Assembly: GCA_016713135.1 (NCBI GenBank) | Contig: JADJPR010000022.1 | Coordinates: 248,001-312,000 of the forward strand | DNA length: 64,000 nucleotides | Direction: 5' to 3' | From: Rhodanobacteraceae bacterium | Lineage (GTDB): Bacteria > Pseudomonadota > Gammaproteobacteria > Xanthomonadales > SZUA-5 | Shown here: one piece after another, positions 1-10,100 of the stretch | How positions within the stretch are numbered: position 1 is the first letter of the stretch | Layout of the letters: every line of letters starts with the position of its first letter | Notes under the pieces: generated by a model | Told to the model about the DNA's origin: nothing | The model's database searches: none | Seen by the model: the letters and a program-made list of their open reading frames with translations, nothing else | Made by a program: the position numbers and the translations under genes

Positions 1-538
1 TGGATTGCGCACCTGGGCCTGGTAAGGCGCGCAGGGCGAAATAGGCCGGCCAGCGAGCCAGGGGCAAGGGCGGATCGAGCAAGCGTTCGGGAACAGTGAT
101 CGGCCGCCCCAGATCGCGGGCCAGCAGCAGCGCTTCCCCGTACTGGGCGGTCGGTGGCAGATCCAGCGCCAGCGCCGCGTCCAGAGCGCGTTCGGCTCTG
201 GGTTTGTCGCCTGCGATCCAGGCCAGGCGCGCTTCCAGCAGATGCGTCCCGCCGCGCTGGCTGCGCGACTTGGCCTCGATCGGCGCGCTGACCAGCGATT
301 GCCCGGTGAGTCGCAGGCCGGTCAGTTCAATCGTCAGCAGCAGATCGGGTTCTTCGGTCTGCGAATCCTGTACGGCCTGCAGCAACTTGGCGCGGGCAGC
401 ATCGGCGTCGCCGGCCAACGCCAGCCATTGCGCCTGCATCAGCAGCACCTCACCCGGTATATGGACGTCGCCACCGCCGATGTCGTGATAAAGCGAGATC
501 ACGGTTTCCAGCATCCGCAGTGCGCCGTCGTAGTCACG
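1..538 (-). CDS. C-terminal part of the TPR-containing winged-helix regulator, in the frame after a break; runs off the window edge
   Basis: On the minus strand this stretch is open without a stop from about position 538 to the window edge. It continues the regulator encoded just upstream, but one frame over. The translation resumes with RDYDGALRMLETVISLYHD and reads as helical TPR-like sequence rich in Ala, Leu and Arg, for example LLMQAQWLALAGDADAARAK. The upstream reading frame instead stops at 499 with a short junk tail. Adding one base near 539-540 joins the two parts smoothly (LLSLLAAIG to RDYDGAL). I therefore treat this as the second half of one gene, whose true C-terminus lies outside the window. 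Whether the break is a real mutation or a sequencing error cannot be decided here. Confidence 0.6.
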
Positions 539-1806
539 CCGATCGCGGCCAACAGCGACAGCATGATCGAGTTCCATACCTGCAGATCGCGACGGCCTGC
601 GGCCAGGGCGACTGCGTTCGACTCGGCAAAGCGCTGTTCGGCGAGGGTAAAATTGCCGGCGCTGTATGCCAGCCTGGCAGCCACCGACAGCGCACCGGGG
701 TCGGAGCGGGAGATCGTCATGGCATCGAAGATCTTCTGTGCGGCATCCACATCGCCCAGGGATGCACGGTTGCCCAGCGCATCTTCCAGTCGCCGGGTTC
801 CCAGCTGCCCATAATCCATGCGCCGGGCTTCCAGCAGGGCGGTTTCGAGTTCGCCGTCCACCAGCAGCTGCCGCACCAGAACCTGCCGCAACATCCAGCT
901 GCGCGGTCGCAGATCCAGCAATGCGCGCAGCTGGCCGCGGTTGGCGGTCCGATCGTCCTCCACCGTGTTTCGAGCCAGGGCGAGATAGGCGGACAACAGG
1001 GCATCACTGATGCCCTTGGCACGCTCCTCGGCCAGACGTAGCCATTCCATCGCGGCAGGCGCCGCGCGCCCTCCGGTATTCAGCAGCGCCAACCAGATCG
1101 CCGGATATGGACTTTGCTCGTCGCCATCGTGCGCCGCACGCAGCAGGGCCAGCGCCCGGGAACGGTCGCCCAGCGCATCTGCCGCCAATGCCGAGCGCAA
1201 GATGGCAAAGGTCTGCTCGTGGCTGGCGTGCAGATCGGCAGGACGCAGATCAATACCGATGACCGGGTCGTCCAGCAGGCTCGGTGGGTCGGGCACCCTC
1301 GGCGCCGGCCACAGAGCGTAGGCGATGACGGTGAACAGGGCGATCGCCAGCAGCGTGGCCACGACCGACAAACGCCGACGAGCCGATGGCGCTGACACCG
1401 CCGGAGGTACTGGCGATGGTTCAGGCGCAGGCGCCATGGGTTCCGATGCCGCGAGCGGCTCGACTGCCAGGGGCTGGGGTGCCGCAACGACCTCAACGCG
1501 GATCACGCTCGCATCCAGTCGAACGCCTTGCCCGCGCACCGTGGCCACCGCATCGCCGCGCGGCCCGAGCAAGGCCCGCAGCTTGAACAGCACCTGGGTC
1601 AGTGACTCATCGGCCACCACCTGACCGCCGGGCCACAATTGCTCGATCAGCCAATCGCGCTTGAGCAGCTCGCCGGGATGCAGGCAGAGCAGATGCAGCA
1701 ATTCGAACACCAGCCGCGGACAGCTCACCGGGCGGCCGTCGACCTCCAGCAGACGTGCCGACGGCTTCAACTCGACACCATCGAATCGAAAACAGTGTTC
1801 CGGCAT
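499..1806 (-). CDS. CadC/ToxR-like winged-helix transcriptional regulator with one membrane segment and TPR-like C-terminus (frame broken near its end)
   Basis: Residues 1-105 form an OmpR/PhoB-type winged-helix DNA-binding domain: FELLHLLCLHPGELLKRDWL, then LWPGGQVVADESLTQVLFKLR and a wing ending in VRGQGVRLD. A Pro/Ala-rich linker follows. A single hydrophobic segment lies near residues 146-167 (VVATLLAIALFTVIAYALWP). The rest is predicted periplasmic and made of TPR-like helical repeats, such as ALALLRAAHDGDEQSPYPAI. This is the CadC/ToxR-like layout, where a membrane-anchored factor senses an envelope signal and binds DNA directly. It lacks a receiver domain. It is divergent from the di-heme cytochrome gene, which makes that gene a candidate target. 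The frame ends early at 499; the proper continuation is in the next frame (see the entry for 1-538). Confidence 0.75.
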   Translation of the reverse strand: MPEHCFRFDGVELKPSARLLEVDGRPVSCPRLVFELLHLLCLHPGELLKRDWLIEQLWPGGQVVADESLTQVLFKLRALLGPRGDAVATVRGQGVRLDASVIRVEVVAAPQPLAVEPLAASEPMAPAPEPSPVPPAVSAPSARRRLSVVATLLAIALFTVIAYALWPAPRVPDPPSLLDDPVIGIDLRPADLHASHEQTFAILRSALAADALGDRSRALALLRAAHDGDEQSPYPAIWLALLNTGGRAAPAAMEWLRLAEERAKGISDALLSAYLALARNTVEDDRTANRGQLRALLDLRPRSWMLRQVLVRQLLVDGELETALLEARRMDYGQLGTRRLEDALGNRASLGDVDAAQKIFDAMTISRSDPGALSVAARLAYSAGNFTLAEQRFAESNAVALAAGRRDLQVWNSIMLSLLAAIGVTTTAHCGCWKP

Positions 1807-2189
1807 TGCCGAGCATGCGTCCAGTTGCAGCCGAAGTGTTACTGGATAGGGGAATGCTCAGCCAATGTCACCCCCGGATAGCCGAGCCGTACTCGGTGGC
1901 TTTGGTTCCGGCAGCAGGGACAGCCCGAGCGCCGACGGCAGATCGGCAATCCAGGGACGCAGGTCGCGGCGCTCACCGACACGACGGAGGCAGTAGTCCG
2001 GATCGCTCCGAGGTTCTCACGGTGGCGCTGCCCGCCAGCGGAGCACCGCGCGGTGCCAGGCTGGGCAGGGCAGGGTGGGTCGGGCACGCGGGCCCTTGCC
2101 GAGCCGCACTCGCTTTGATATTTCCTTCACAAATGTCGATACTGCGTGCAGGTGACCATTCGGCCGCCGTTCATTTGCCCGGAGGAGAG
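1807..2189. other. Divergent intergenic region between the regulator and the cytochrome gene
   Basis: 383 bp with no supported gene. An open plus-strand frame extends back through it, but its translation (HPRIAEPYSVALVPAAGTAR and on) is low-complexity and resembles no protein. The right end carries a candidate promoter and a ribosome-binding site for the cytochrome gene. I saw no clear operator for the divergent regulator. Confidence 0.5.
2115..2143 (+). promoter_or_regulatory. Candidate sigma-70 promoter for the di-heme cytochrome gene
   Basis: TTGATA at 2115-2120 and GATACT at 2138-2143 are separated by exactly 17 bp. The first matches the -35 consensus at 5 of 6 positions, the second the -10 consensus at 4 of 6. 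A transcript starting near 2150 would have a leader of about 40 nt before the ATG at 2190. Prediction from sequence only. Confidence 0.4.
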
Positions 2190-3683
2190 ATGGTCTTGCG
2201 ACGCAACAGTCTTTGGTGGTCCATGGCGGGGGTCTTGTTGGCCGGCGGTGCGATGGCGGCCACTATCGGTGATGGCCCCGTAGTCGAGGAACACATGAGT
2301 GAGGCAGCGATCGAAGCAGGTCAGGTGCCTTTCGACCAGATCTTCGCCCACGGCCAGTTGTTGTTTTCGGCCAAGTTCAACATGTTCGACGGCCAGAGCC
2401 GGCCGGGCACGACCGGTGGTGGTGCTGCACGCGTGCCCGGCAGCGCTCCGCGCTTCGTTCGCACCTCGGCGCCGGATGCGAATTCCTGCGCCGGTTGCCA
2501 CAACGATCCGGTCAGGGGCGGTGGCGGCGACATCGTCGCAAACGTCTTCGTGCTGGCGCAGACCCTGGACCCGATCACCGAGTCGGTCAGCGGGCAGTTC
2601 AGCAATGAGCGCAACACGCTGGGCATGCAGGGGTCGGGCGCCATCGAAATGCTGGCGCGCGAAATGACCGCCGACCTCCAGGCCATTCGTGACGAAGCCG
2701 TGACTATCGCCAACGAAACGGGGCGCTCCACGCGCCGTGCGCTGGATACCAAGGGCGTGAACTTCGGTTTCATCACTGCCCATGCTGGCAGCCAGCTCGA
2801 CCTCAGTGAGGTCGAGGGAATCAACGCTGACCTCATCGTGCGCCCCTTCCACCAGAAGGGCGTGGTGGTCTCGCTGCGCGAGTTCACCAACAACGCGATG
2901 AACCACCACCACGGCATGCAGTCCGCCGAGCGCTTCGGCGCCGCGCGCACCGGCAGCGACGATTTCGACCAGGATGGAGTGAGCGACGAATTGAGTGTGG
3001 GCGACATCACGGCCACGACGATCTACCAGGCTGCGCTGAATGTGCCGGGCCAGGTGCTGCCGGACGATCCAGCCGCGCTGCGCGCAGTGATCCGGGGCGA
3101 GCGTCGTTTCGAGACCGTGGGCTGTGCCGACTGCCACACGCCGTCGCTGAAGCTGGCGTCGGCCGAGTTCTCCGAGCCCAACCCCTACAATCCGGCGGGC
3201 AACCTCGCGCCGGGCGCCGGCGTGATCCCTTATGTCTACGACATGACCGAATTCGGCCAGCTCCCGCGACATGAGAAAGCGCCGGACGGCGGCATTTTCG
3301 TCCGCGCCTACACTGACCTCAAACGCCACAACCTGTGCGACTCGCAGGTACGACATTTCTGCAACGAACAGGTGGTCCAGGGCGGCATTCCGACCGAAGA
3401 CTTCCTGACCCGCAGACTGTGGGATGTCGGCAATTCAGCACCCTATGGCCATCGCGGAGACCTGACGACGATCACCGAGGCCATCATGGCGCATGGTGGT
3501 GAGGCTCGGGATTCGCGTCTCGCCTTCGAGGCGCTGAGCGCGAGTCAACAGGCCGAGATCATCGAGTTCCTCAAGTCCCTGCAGATCCTGCAGCCGGGCA
3601 CGCCTTCTCTGGTGGTTGACAAGGCCGGCAGGCCGGTCGACAAGGCGGCAATCCTGGCCAAGATGGCCGTGACGAACCGCTGA
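2190..3683 (+). CDS. Exported di-heme c-type cytochrome, DUF1111 (DHOR/thiol oxidoreductase-like) family
   Basis: 497 residues. I chose the ATG at 2190 because GGAGGAGA sits just upstream and the protein then begins with a signal peptide (basic MVLRRN, hydrophobic MAGVLLAGGAMA, cleavage after AMA). Two c-type heme sites are visible: CAGCH near residue 107 and CADCH near residue 313. The C-terminal part has LWDVGNSAPYGHRGDLTTI and ITEAIMAHGGEA, typical of the DUF1111 di-heme oxidoreductase group, which is distantly related to bacterial cytochrome c peroxidase. A His-rich stretch (AMNHHHGMQ) may hold axial ligands. It is predicted to be periplasmic or surface-associated. The physiological substrate of the family is poorly known, so peroxidase activity is only a possibility. 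No partner redox gene is adjacent. Confidence 0.8.
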   Translation: MVLRRNSLWWSMAGVLLAGGAMAATIGDGPVVEEHMSEAAIEAGQVPFDQIFAHGQLLFSAKFNMFDGQSRPGTTGGGAARVPGSAPRFVRTSAPDANSCAGCHNDPVRGGGGDIVANVFVLAQTLDPITESVSGQFSNERNTLGMQGSGAIEMLAREMTADLQAIRDEAVTIANETGRSTRRALDTKGVNFGFITAHAGSQLDLSEVEGINADLIVRPFHQKGVVVSLREFTNNAMNHHHGMQSAERFGAARTGSDDFDQDGVSDELSVGDITATTIYQAALNVPGQVLPDDPAALRAVIRGERRFETVGCADCHTPSLKLASAEFSEPNPYNPAGNLAPGAGVIPYVYDMTEFGQLPRHEKAPDGGIFVRAYTDLKRHNLCDSQVRHFCNEQVVQGGIPTEDFLTRRLWDVGNSAPYGHRGDLTTITEAIMAHGGEARDSRLAFEALSASQQAEIIEFLKSLQILQPGTPSLVVDKAGRPVDKAAILAKMAVTNR

Positions 3684-3694
3684 TCCATGCTCGT

Positions 3695-3718
3695 GACCGG
3701 CGGGCCATCCCGCCGGTC
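3695..3718. terminator. GC-rich hairpin between convergent genes
   Basis: A perfect 10-bp inverted repeat (GACCGGCGGG, loop CCAT, CCCGCCGGTC) begins 12 bp after the cytochrome stop, in the gap before the end of the convergent beta-helix gene. There is no U-tract, so efficiency as an intrinsic terminator is uncertain. Confidence 0.45.
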
Positions 3719-3916
3719 GAACTGTTGCGGGGGCTGTGGAGGCCGCTCCGAATTCGGTCTCCAAGGAGCAGAACGCGGACGCAGATCCGCGCGAGGAGGA
3801 CGTTGGGCACGCTCGCCGGCGGTGCCCCGGCTGCTGAAATGCGTCCGTTCGCGAAAGCCCTTCGGAGGGTGTTCCGGCAGCGCTGGCCAGGGTGCCGACA
3901 ACCATCCTTCGCGGGC

Positions 3917-6283
3917 TCATGGCAGGCACTCCGGCCCTTCGAAGCCGTTGGCGAAGCGTTGATCGGTTTGCCCGTCGATGATCTCGACATCGAGCTGGCC
4001 GAAGGGCAGCACGGCGGCGCCCATGACATTGCCGAGGTTCACGCGAAAGCGCTCGGTCGGCTCGGGCAGGCCGTCGCTGGCGATCGGCACGTCGATGATC
4101 TTTGCAGCGATGTCGCCGGGCGCCCACTGCAGCATTTGAGCCGCCGGCACCGTGTAGTCGTCCCCTGGCGTGGCCGTGCCCGGGGTGTGGGTGAAATCGA
4201 CGCTGACATTGGCCACGCCGCCGCTGGGGCGCTCGATGCGGATTTGCGAGGTTTCGCCTTCGAGCGCGTTCTGGCGGCAGCGACTGAAGCTGATCTGCTC
4301 GGGACCCGCGACGGTGACTACATGCGGTTGGGTGATCACCACATCCTGGCCGGCGGCGCTGCCGAAGGCGCCTTGCAGCGTTCGATAGCTGATGGTCAGC
4401 GTGCGCGTGCCGGTCTGGGTGGGGACCAGCTGGCAGCTGCCGCTGCTGGTGTTGGCGATGGGCGTTGGCGCCAGGGTCAGGCTGCAGGTAACCGCCGGCG
4501 AGGTGTTGAGCGACACATCGACCACGCCGTTGGGCTTGAACGGCCCGCTGGTGGCCAGCGCGGTGACCTCCACGGTGAAGGGCAGCCCGGCAGGGTGCGG
4601 GTCGGGCAAGTCGGTGGCGCTGAGGCTGAGTGTGTCGAAGCTGAACTCGCTGCTGCGGCCATCGGCATCGGTAGCGATGGCGACGATCACATCATCGTTG
4701 GTCAGGCTCACGCCGGGCGGGATCATCAGCGTGACCGCCTTGTCCTGCTGCGCATTGGCGATGGCGTAAACGTCGCTGTCCAGCAGCACTTCGCCCTCGT
4801 CACCGAGCGCCTTGTAGAAGTCCACACGCAGCGGGTAGACGCTGTTGGCGGGATCGGAGTCGACCCGGTAAGTCAGCTCGAACTGACCGCCGTTGACGTT
4901 GAAGGTACTGATGTTGGTATGGTTTTGTTGCAGATTGGCGTTGGCATCCGGGTCCCCGGCGTCATTGGGTGTGCGCCCGATGGCCACGCCACCTCCCGCC
5001 GTTGCGGTGGGGAAATCCAGGCCAATGCCCTGGTTGCCAAGCATGCGGTTGCCGACGAACTCGACAAAGGTGGTGACATTGCCACTCGGCAGAATCACGG
5101 CCGAGCCTAGCGCGAGACCGCTGAAGGACTGGCGTCGGGCGCCGGCAAAGGTGTTGCCCTCACCGGGCCCCATCCCGCCAATCAACAATCTTGGCACCCG
5201 TGAGCTGTTGCCCAGGATGACGGCGATGTGGTCCTTTTCGACACCGACCTCCGAACCATCCACAGCCAGGCCAAACACATTGCCCTGTATCAACGCGACC
5301 TCATTCATCGTGCGGCTGACCGAGATCTCCAGGGCTCCGCCGAAGCCGCCGCTGAAGTTGCCGGCCGCGCGCGCGAAGCGGTTGTCCAGAATGCGGGCGT
5401 CCGGCGTGTCGAAGCCGTCGTCGCCAGGATTGACGCTGAAGGGGTCGCGCATCGGCAACGCGGTGATGCCATCAGGTGCCAGGCCGATCAGATTGCCCTG
5501 CAGCAGGATCAAGCCGCGCTCGCCGATGATGCTGTTGACGCGCAGACGATTGGTTCCGCCGCCTGGTTGCCCGCTCAGGTCGCGACCACCGCCGGCGATG
5601 ACGTTACGGTCGGCCGGGTCCGGTCCGCCGACGCGGATGGTCCGGTTGAAGCCGGTCAGGGCGAAGGCATTGCAGGGCAGATTGAACTCCGGAGACTGGC
5701 CGAGCGCATCGACGCAGAACCAGTTGCCGCGGTGATCGTGGCGCAGGCCGCCGGTGACGATGGCCGAGGTCGGCAAGGCAATCGCCAGACCGCGCAGACT
5801 GAAGGGACTGGCGTTGGCGTTGATGAGGTTGAACAGTGCCACGCCCAGGTTGGCGAAGCCCGCGCTGGTGATTTCGATCTTGAGCTGGGCGTTGTTGGCG
5901 CCAGGCGCGGGAATGGTGTTCGGCTGCGCGTCGGGCTGGGTGTAGCCATCGATGGTCAAGCCCTCGCTGATCGACAGCGTGCTGACCACCTCGATGCGGC
6001 AGATGCCGGTCACCGCGCTGCAGCCCGGATCGCTGGTGGGGATGTTGAACTCGATCGTGTCGGCGCCAGCCAGACCATTGGCCGCAGTGATCGCGCCGCG
6101 CAAGGAGCAATCTCCGGGCGCGGTGGTGCAGGTACTGAGCGAGAGATCGTCGGCGGTGGTGTCCACCACCAGTGTGGCTGCAAGCGCTGGCGACGCGCAC
6201 AGCAAGGTTCCGATCAGCAACGCGGAGCGCCAGGCGTGCCGGCGCGGCGGCAAGCATCCGGGAACAGCTTCGAGCAATGGCAT
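3917..6283 (-). CDS. Large secreted beta-helix protein with CSLREA-like N-terminus, Calx-beta domain and C-terminal FANGFE motif
   Basis: 788 residues from the ATG at 6283. That start gives a signal peptide (MPLLEAVPGCLPPRRHAWRS, then LLIGTLLCASPALA). The open frame extends further upstream but those residues look non-coding. The mature protein starts with a CSLREA-type segment (TLVVDTTADDL, CSLRGAITAANGL) followed by NTIEFNIP-like and TIDGYTQPDAQ motifs and many short repeats typical of right-handed parallel beta-helices. Near residues 640-780 is a Calx-beta-like module (TPGTATPGDDYTVPAAQ, DGLPEPTERFRVNLGNV). It ends FANGFEGPECLP, a C-terminal F-A-x-G-F-E motif also seen on the delta-60 repeat protein in this window. 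Such proteins are exported and often surface-associated; adhesion or matrix roles are guesses. Confidence 0.8.
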   Translation of the reverse strand: MPLLEAVPGCLPPRRHAWRSALLIGTLLCASPALAATLVVDTTADDLSLSTCTTAPGDCSLRGAITAANGLAGADTIEFNIPTSDPGCSAVTGICRIEVVSTLSISEGLTIDGYTQPDAQPNTIPAPGANNAQLKIEITSAGFANLGVALFNLINANASPFSLRGLAIALPTSAIVTGGLRHDHRGNWFCVDALGQSPEFNLPCNAFALTGFNRTIRVGGPDPADRNVIAGGGRDLSGQPGGGTNRLRVNSIIGERGLILLQGNLIGLAPDGITALPMRDPFSVNPGDDGFDTPDARILDNRFARAAGNFSGGFGGALEISVSRTMNEVALIQGNVFGLAVDGSEVGVEKDHIAVILGNSSRVPRLLIGGMGPGEGNTFAGARRQSFSGLALGSAVILPSGNVTTFVEFVGNRMLGNQGIGLDFPTATAGGGVAIGRTPNDAGDPDANANLQQNHTNISTFNVNGGQFELTYRVDSDPANSVYPLRVDFYKALGDEGEVLLDSDVYAIANAQQDKAVTLMIPPGVSLTNDDVIVAIATDADGRSSEFSFDTLSLSATDLPDPHPAGLPFTVEVTALATSGPFKPNGVVDVSLNTSPAVTCSLTLAPTPIANTSSGSCQLVPTQTGTRTLTISYRTLQGAFGSAAGQDVVITQPHVVTVAGPEQISFSRCRQNALEGETSQIRIERPSGGVANVSVDFTHTPGTATPGDDYTVPAAQMLQWAPGDIAAKIIDVPIASDGLPEPTERFRVNLGNVMGAAVLPFGQLDVEIIDGQTDQRFANGFEGPECLP

Positions 6284-6416
6284 CGCGGTAGTCCGATGGC
6301 GCGCACCCATCGGCGCGTTCGGCCAATGTTGGCTGCCAAGGGCCTGCGCTGTGTACCCCAAGACTGGGGTTCTGAATGCGGCCGGTCTGCCAGATGCGGT
6401 TTCCGGGGCTTGGTCT

Positions 6417-6857
6417 TCAGCGAGCCCGAACGTAGTGCGACTCACCAGTCTGGCCGGCTCGATTGCGGTACCAACCACGCAGGGTCTGGCCATCCTCCGA
6501 AAGCGTCATGACCCATTTCCCGTCGCCGGCGTTGCCCCAACCGGGATAGGGTTGGGTGTAGACCAGATCGGTGTCCATCTCACGCCCGCGGATGGTCCCC
6601 CTGGCCTCCCAAAGGACCTCGGTGCCGTTGATCACCATCCGGCCCTCGACGTGCACGCGATTGCCATCCTGCTGGATGGAGCAGGTGACCTCGGTGAGTG
6701 CCGGATCCAGGGTGCCGACCCTCCAGCGCCCGGAGAAATCTGCGAGCGCATCAGCCTGGGGCCCGGGCCGGGAAGCATCGGACCTCGGCTCGATGGGTGG
6801 CGTGCTCTGCGGCCCCGCGGGCGTCGTGCGCCAACCATAGACCAACGCCCGGGTCAC
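6417..6857 (-). CDS. Small hypothetical protein, N-terminus uncertain
   Basis: About 146 residues if the GTG at 6857 is used; the same frame is open to 7274 but contains no convincing start and its upstream translation looks non-coding. The C-terminal 105 residues have the balance of a folded domain: FSGRWRVGTLDPALTEVTC, GRMVINGTEVLWEARGTI, WVMTLSEDGQTLRGWYRN. They read as a small beta-rich, lipocalin-like strand pattern. I do not recognise the family. It lies between two beta-helix genes on the same strand. It could be a complete small protein or the surviving tail of a longer one whose N-terminal part has been lost or frameshifted. Confidence 0.4.
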   Translation of the reverse strand: MTRALVYGWRTTPAGPQSTPPIEPRSDASRPGPQADALADFSGRWRVGTLDPALTEVTCSIQQDGNRVHVEGRMVINGTEVLWEARGTIRGREMDTDLVYTQPYPGWGNAGDGKWVMTLSEDGQTLRGWYRNRAGQTGESHYVRAR

Positions 6858-7170
6858 CTTGGCGCCATTGCCGAACTCCAGGATCTGGTAAAGGCGGTTC
6901 TGCGTCGGGCCCTCGCCTCGGCCTTTCTGTGCTTCCGCGCTAACGCAGTCGTGCCGCGGCCTCGCTGGCGGATTTCGCGCAGCTGCCGGCCGGCGACACC
7001 CTTGCATCGAGGGCGGCACGTGTCGCGACAGCAGAAGGATTCCGCTCGACGAAGGCCTGGCGTTTCTCGCGTCGCCGCTTGCTCGCCGGGGAGATGCGCA
7101 CGGGCTGGGCCGGTGGCCGTCACCCCCGAGGCCGTGCAGAGCGGGTCGACATTGGCCGTCGCCGACGCTC
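6858..7170. other. Intergenic stretch, no supported gene; resembles a dispersed Xanthomonadales-type repeat
   Basis: About 310 bp between the small hypothetical gene and the end of the second beta-helix gene. Three minus-strand frames are partly open but translate to Arg/Ala/Pro-rich sequence without domain character. On the minus strand the right end contains GTAGGAGCGTCGGCGACGG (about 7158-7176), resembling the GTAGGAGC-type intergenic repeats common in this order. No clear secondary arm was identified. Confidence 0.35.
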
Positions 7171-10100
7171 CTACTTGCATCGCGTTCGCAAACAACCGCC
7201 CCCGTAACGGCCGACACTCCGCGCCGGCGGGTTCGCGTCATGCACGGCGCCGCAATTGTCGGTTGCCCTGACAATGATCGTGTGGGTGCCGATCGGGGTT
7301 GCGCCGATCAGGCTGACGGTGCCATTCGCAGCCACCGAGACATTCCCGGCATAGGTGCCCGGGCTCTGGATGCTCAAGCTCGGTGCGCCGCCGTTGTCGC
7401 CGGGTCCGGTCTGCGGCGGCACGCTTTGACTGGCACCGGGCGCCAGCGTCACGGCCGCGTAGCCGAGCGACGGCAATGTGTTGGCGGTCACCGTAACCAG
7501 GAAGCCGTCGGTGTCGGTCAGCTCGCCATCGGATACCTGGACGTTGGTGGTGCCGCTGGTGGCGTTGCACGCGATACTTACCACCGCGTTCAGGATCGTG
7601 CCGGTGATGGCGAAATGGTCGAGCGTGATGCCGCTGGCGTTGCCGCCGGGTACCTGGCTGACGGTAAGCGCGCTGCCGGGTGATTCGGCATCTACGGCGG
7701 TGCCGATGATTTCGGGCAGCGGCCCCTGCGAGCCGGCAGCGCGGCTGATTGGGGTGTTCGGGAGGTAGGTGGGCGGCGTGTTGGCGGCGATCACCACGTT
7801 CGGGCTGAACTCGCTGGTCTCTTCCGCGTCGGCGGCGACGATGCGCGAGGCGGTGGCGCTGACCCGGGTGGCGCCAAGCGCTGCGGGGATCGGCAGATCG
7901 ACGAAGAAGGCAGCATTGCCGTTGGCGTCCGTCGTGACTACCAGTGGCGTGCCGACCTCGCCCAGGTCGCACGGGCCACGGTCTCCGTTCAGGGTCTGCG
8001 CGATGGCGCAGAAGCGGATGCGGAATTGGGCGCCGGATTCGAATTGAGCGTCCCGTTGACCAGTACGCTGTCGCCGCTGCGGGTCGCCGAGCCGAGCAGC
8101 GGGTGGTTTTGCTGGCCGTTGGGACCGCTGTCGGCATCGAGTGGATCGTTGAAGGGCGCGCCGATGTTGATGGCGCGTGGACAGTCGATCAGGACGTTGT
8201 CCGCGAACCGCGACTCGACGGCGGTGCTGGAGACGGTCAGCGCGGTGCTGCTGGTACAGACAACCTGATTGGCGACAACGCGGTGGCGCGAACCGACATC
8301 CAGCAGGGCCGCTTCGCCGAGGAAGCGATTGGTGTGTGCATACAAACGCGGCAAACCGCATTCAATGCCGCGTCCGGCGCGAAAGGCGTTGTCGCGGACT
8401 TCGAGCGTGGCGGTGGAAGGGCCGAGGCAGAAGATGTGCGTGATCGCCGGGTTCGGGGCGGTGCTGCCGCCCGGCAGGATGCCGAACAGGTTGTTGCGCA
8501 CGGTGGCGCCGCCGGTGAGTTGCAGGCCGAACTGGGTGGGCAGGAAGACGTTGCGATCGGCTGGCAGCGGCCCGCCGACCAGGGGGGGTGGCACCACTGA
8601 TCGCGAGCGCCGTGGGGACGGCCGTGCCGGCAACACACCCCCCAGTTGCCGGCGATCGAAATTCGCCGCGTCCACCTGCAGCAGGAACTGGGCGTTGTTG
8701 CCGCCCAGGTTCAGCCCGCGGATCGCGCTGCCGCTCGCGCCGGAAGCGATCAGCAGCCGCCCCGCCGACAGGTTCAATGCGATCTGCAACTGGGCGTTGT
8801 GGCTGTCGTCGGCGGCAGTATTGACGCTGCTTCCGGGCTGACTGTAGCCATCGATGATGGTCGCCTGGTCGATCGCCGGCAGGACGCTCGCAGGTTGCAG
8901 CAGATGCGGCCCGGCGCCGGGAATGTTGAAGCGGATCAGATCGGCCAGTCCACCCGCGTTCGCCGCGCCATTGGCGGCAACAATCGCCTCGCGCAAGGAG
9001 CAGTCGGCGTTGCAGCTGCCGTCGTTGGTGTCGGCGGTCTTGGTCACGGTGAACACGTTCGGCCCTACCGCGACGATCGCGCGCGTGGCCGACAGTTCGC
9101 TGGTGGCGCGCGTGGCGGATCCATCGAGACGGGTGGCGGTTGCGCTGATGCTGACCAGAGTGCTGGCGTCGATGCCGGGAAAGCTGATCGTGTGGTTGAA
9201 GGCCTGGAACACCGAGGCGGGCAGGGGTGATATCGAGCGACTCCGGCGCGAGGAACTCAGCCTCGCCGTGGCCGCTCGGGTCATTCGCACGATTGCCATG
9301 GAACACCAGGCGGTAGCTGCCTGCGCTGGAGTTGAAAGTGCCGCTCAGGCTGATCTGGCCGCTGATGGTGTCGCGATTGGCCACCGCGACCACCGGGAAG
9401 TTCTGCAAGCCGTTCGGACCGTTGTCGCCGTCGCCGGTGTCGTTCGCGGTGACCCCGTTGTTGCCGAGGTCGATGCCCAGGGCGCCGGCACCGCTGGGGG
9501 AGCGGTCCGGTTCCGGGATGAACAACTCATTTTCGAAGAACCGGTTGAAGGCCAGGGTGTTGCCGTCGGCTGGATTCAGGCCGCCGGAAGGCAGGGCGAT
9601 GCCGTGGCCGAGGTTGAAGGCGATGACGTTGGGTTCGCCGGCACTCCCGATCTGGTTGCCGAAACTGCCGGTCTCGCCGCCGACGATGCGCACGCCGCCC
9701 AGGCCATTGCCACGCCCGATGGTGGCGGAGGGATCGCTGCCGATGCGGTTGCCGACGATCAGGTTCTCGTTGCTGTTGTCTGCCAGGTCGATGCCGAAGC
9801 CGCCATTGGCGCTGATCGTGTTGTTGCGCAGGGTGTGACCGCTGCCGGCGATCAGCACACCGGCCAGCGAATTGCCGCCGGCATTCCCGTTGGGCAGCAG
9901 CCCGATCAGGTTGTTGCTGACATTGGTCGCGCCGCCACTGACGAAAATGCCGTTGCGGTTGCCGCTGATGACGTTCCGGTTCGCCAGGTTGCTGGTGCCG
10001 ATGCTGTGGGTGCCCGAACCTGCCAGGCGCACACCGTCGCCCTGGTTGCCGGTGGCGGCGCCGTTGGGCTGCACGCCGATCCAGCAGCCGTTGAGGTTCA

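Noticed and set aside
1755..2189. Longer start for the cytochrome gene
   Set aside because: The upstream part has no signal peptide and low-complexity residues; the ATG at 2190 has a ribosome site and starts a signal peptide.
6854..7195. Minus-strand open frame of 113 residues
   Set aside because: Arg/Ala/Thr-rich without domain character, overlapping repeat-like intergenic DNA; judged non-coding.
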